Source: Bacteroidota bacterium (lineage in GTDB: Bacteria; Bacteroidota; Bacteroidia; M30B66). Taken from it: a stretch of DNA of 64,000 bases. The translations under genes were made by a program, and so were the position numbers. Where the stretch lies: contig JAIXUS010000033.1 in NCBI GenBank assembly GCA_027483445.1, positions 1-64,000 of the forward strand, read 5' to 3'. Shown here piece by piece: positions 62,101-64,000 of this stretch (position 1 is its first letter; every line of letters begins with the position of its first letter). The notes below the pieces were generated by a model that saw only the letters and a list, made by a program, of their open reading frames with translations, did no database searches and was not told where the DNA came from.

Positions 62101-63342
62101 GTGGATTCAACCTTTGCTCAACAATTCAATGCCCTGAGCCTCGAGCACGAATGTGTAACCTGGCTGGAATCGAACGGTTATGCCGACCCTTTCGGTCGCT
62201 TCCAACGTATGCTGGCGGCGGGCGGTAAACGCAAAGCAGAAGTCTGGCAAGCAGACGCATCACAATGGGATGCCTTTTGCACCTTCACCGAAACCAGTCC
62301 CGAAACCATCAAGCCGATGCTGCTCAGCTATGGCTTAAAAGACCTCTTCGAAGGGCTCCATTCCGCCCATCCTGAAACCGGCGGTTTTCCATTGGCGGGC
62401 TGCTTCATTCCCGAAGTGCTCACCCTTGAAACCCGGAACGATAAAGTGCTGCAAACCGAAAGGGCTGACGAAAAACTTCAGCCCAAGCGCCTCGAAACAA
62501 GCCACATTCCGGCCCTGAAAGTACATACCTCCAGAGAGGCTTACCGCGCTGTTTTTGAACGCATTCAGCAGCAATTAAAACGCGGAAACATTTACGAAAC
62601 CAACTACTGCATCCACTTCAGCGCGCATGTTCCGCAACTCGACCCGGTTGAGCTTTTCGAAAAACTCAATGCGCGTGCACCTGCGCCGTTTGCAGCCCTG
62701 ATTAAATGGAACCAGTCGTGGTTAATTTGTGGAAGCCCCGAACGCTACCTGTTGAGGCAAGGGCCACGTCTGATCAGTCAGCCCATCAAGGGCACCGCCC
62801 GTAGAACTGGCGACCCCGAAACCGATGCTGAAACCCAAATTCGGCTTCGAAACGACCCAAAAGAACGGGCCGAGAACATTATGATTACCGATTTGGTGCG
62901 CAACGACCTCTCAGCACTGGCGCTACCCGGAAGTGTAATGGTGGATGAACTTTGCGGCATCTATCCATACAACCGCGTGTTTCAAATGATTAGCACGGTG
63001 AGCGCCGAACTCGAAGCCGGAAGCCGCAACAAACCAGTGTGGGAACATTCCTTCCCGATGGGTTCGATGACCGGTGTGCCTAAACGCAAAGCCATGGAAA
63101 TTATGGATGAGCTCGAAGGCTTTAACCGCGGACTCTACTCGGGAAGCGTTGGTTACATTGGAAATCCCGATACCTTTGACCTCAACGTGGTTATCCGGAG
63201 CTTTATTTGGAATGCCCAATCAGGACTGTTAAGTTACAGTACCGGCGGGGCGATTACCATCCGTTCCGATGCCGACCAGGAATACGACGAATGTCTGCTC
63301 AAAGCCGAATCACTCCTGCAAACCCTGCATTCGCTGCACTAA
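62101..63342 (+). CDS. pabB: Aminodeoxychorismate synthase component I
   Basis: PabB turns chorismate and ammonia into 4-amino-4-deoxychorismate for folate synthesis. The protein has 413 aa from GTG 62101 (440 aa from ATG 62020, whose extra residues look like no known start). The chorismate-binding motifs are GNIYETNYC, PFAALIKW, CGSPERYL and FPMGSMTGVPK. The key PIKGT with Lys230 separates PabB from TrpE, which has Ala. Its amidotransferase partner is not in the window. It is followed by tilS, which overlaps its 3' end by 52 bp. Confidence 0.88.
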   Translation: MDSTFAQQFNALSLEHECVTWLESNGYADPFGRFQRMLAAGGKRKAEVWQADASQWDAFCTFTETSPETIKPMLLSYGLKDLFEGLHSAHPETGGFPLAGCFIPEVLTLETRNDKVLQTERADEKLQPKRLETSHIPALKVHTSREAYRAVFERIQQQLKRGNIYETNYCIHFSAHVPQLDPVELFEKLNARAPAPFAALIKWNQSWLICGSPERYLLRQGPRLISQPIKGTARRTGDPETDAETQIRLRNDPKERAENIMITDLVRNDLSALALPGSVMVDELCGIYPYNRVFQMISTVSAELEAGSRNKPVWEHSFPMGSMTGVPKRKAMEIMDELEGFNRGLYSGSVGYIGNPDTFDLNVVIRSFIWNAQSGLLSYSTGGAITIRSDADQEYDECLLKAESLLQTLHSLH

Positions 63343-64000
63343 GCCTGCTGCTGAACAAAAAACTCAGCAATTGGGGCATCAGCACCGGCGATAGGCTCAT
63401 TGTGGCCTGTTCTGGAGGTTGCGATTCGATGGTACTGCTGCATCTTTTGGCAGAAAATGGCTTCAACGCAGAGGTGGCGCATGTAAATTATCAGTTGCGA
63501 GGCCTCGAATCTCAGCGCGACGAAGACCTGGTCAGAGAAACGGCCGAGCGCCTTAACCTTCCATTTCACCATGCCAATGGCCGCGATGCCATCCCCCCGA
63601 AGGGGAACAACCTACAAGAACATGCCCGCCGGTTTCGCTATGCCTTTTTTGAACGATTGATGCAGGAACGCAAAGCCCGGGCGACACTCACCGCGCACCA
63701 CCAGGATGATGTGGCTGAAACATTCTTGCTGAATCTGCTACGCGGCGCCGGCCTAAACGGCTTAAGTGGCATTCCCGAGCAGAACAACAGCGTGTTGAGG
63801 CCCTTGTTGGCAGCCAGTAAGCAAACGCTCCTCCAGGCTGCTGCAGAAATGGGTATTCGCTGGCGCGAGGATGGCAGTAACGCCGAAACCAAATACCGCC
63901 GAAACCAAATACGGCACGACTGGCTCTCAAAGCTCCGGCAGCTCGACCCCGATATTGTTGAAAAACTGGCTAAAACTGCCATACGTATGAAAAAAACGGC
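63291..64000 (+). CDS. tilS: tRNA(Ile)-lysidine synthetase, N-terminal part
   Basis: TilS adds lysine to C34 of the AUA-reading tRNA-Ile using ATP. The frame is open from ATG 63291 to the right edge, so only the first 236 codons are present. The PP-loop SGGCDS is at 41-46, then HVNYQLRG, HHQDDVAETFLL and LNGLSGIP. The family motif DGSNAETKYRRNQIRH follows near 194-209. No ATG lies between 63294 and the PP-loop, so the start inside pabB is the only reasonable one. It contains a 16-bp tandem repeat (63881-63912). Confidence 0.9.
   Translation, partial: MSAQSRITPANPAFAALSLLLNKKLSNWGISTGDRLIVACSGGCDSMVLLHLLAENGFNAEVAHVNYQLRGLESQRDEDLVRETAERLNLPFHHANGRDAIPPKGNNLQEHARRFRYAFFERLMQERKARATLTAHHQDDVAETFLLNLLRGAGLNGLSGIPEQNNSVLRPLLAASKQTLLQAAAEMGIRWREDGSNAETKYRRNQIRHDWLSKLRQLDPDIVEKLAKTAIRMKKT
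63881..63912 (+). repeat. Perfect 16-bp tandem duplication within tilS
   Basis: CGCCGAAACCAAATAC occurs twice in direct succession (63881-63896 and 63897-63912). The unit is not a multiple of three, so the copies are read in different frames, giving NAETKY and RRNQIR. Together they form the conserved TilS motif. Confidence 0.85.

Overview
This window is chromosomal DNA from a member of the Bacteroidota, most likely a flavobacterium-like lineage of moderate GC (about 50% by eye). Three things point there. Five proteins carry type IX secretion (T9SS) C-terminal sorting domains. The Bacteroidota-type -7 promoter element TAnnTTTG occurs just upstream of many starts. The families are also typical: DUF4286, DUF4292, DUF3109, an EnvC-like M23 protein with a degenerate active site, and a PorT-type barrel. 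I see no tRNA, rRNA, CRISPR array, transposase or integrase. The species cannot be named from the sequence alone.

Layout. 1-392 is a repeat-rich spacer with 7-bp tandem arrays. 393-3829 (minus) is an overlapping operon: DUF4286, rsmA, histidine kinase, response regulator. 3930-4922 is a T9SS cargo gene, followed by an 820-bp spacer with duplicated palindromes. 5744-14415 (plus) is a long, tightly packed run: trhO, enoyl-CoA hydratase, flippase, dut, sugar nucleotidyltransferase, TPR lipoprotein, DUF4292 lipoprotein, EnvC-like protein. It mixes envelope and nucleotide functions. 14416-18999 holds a minus-strand barrel and a plus-strand HTTM / TPR lipoprotein / multispanning membrane protein trio. 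19000-21720 has a glycosyltransferase divergent from an SDR-trmB-ATL operon.

21816-33110 is the most unusual region: four adjacent genes for an outer-membrane barrel (567 aa), a giant exported protein (2195 aa), an exported Fn3-repeat protein (641 aa) and a T9SS cargo protein (352 aa). I do not recognise a characterised system with this composition, and it is the best candidate for something undescribed.

33294-39891 has glyS and a TPR gene (minus), a DUF3109 gene, and nrdB-nrdA preceded by a spacer with two DnaA-box-like 9-mers. 40065-47819 has a PAS-HisKA protein without an ATPase domain, then a TetR-TolC-MFP-RND efflux operon. 47955-55115 has sodA, a PKD lipoprotein, hemL, a UbiA-like membrane protein with a small exported partner (minus), and gcvP. 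55189-59231 has three separately transcribed T9SS cargo genes. 59287-62005 (minus) is an MlaE/MlaF-like ABC pair with a queA-like gene. 62101-64000 has pabB and the start of tilS, cut by the window edge.

Regulation. At four promoters a TTTG lies 17-22 bp upstream of TAnnTTTG. At several genes the -7 element ends only 4-7 bp before the ATG, which predicts leaderless mRNAs and helps settle start codons. At two places the U-tract of a terminator runs into the next gene's -7 element.
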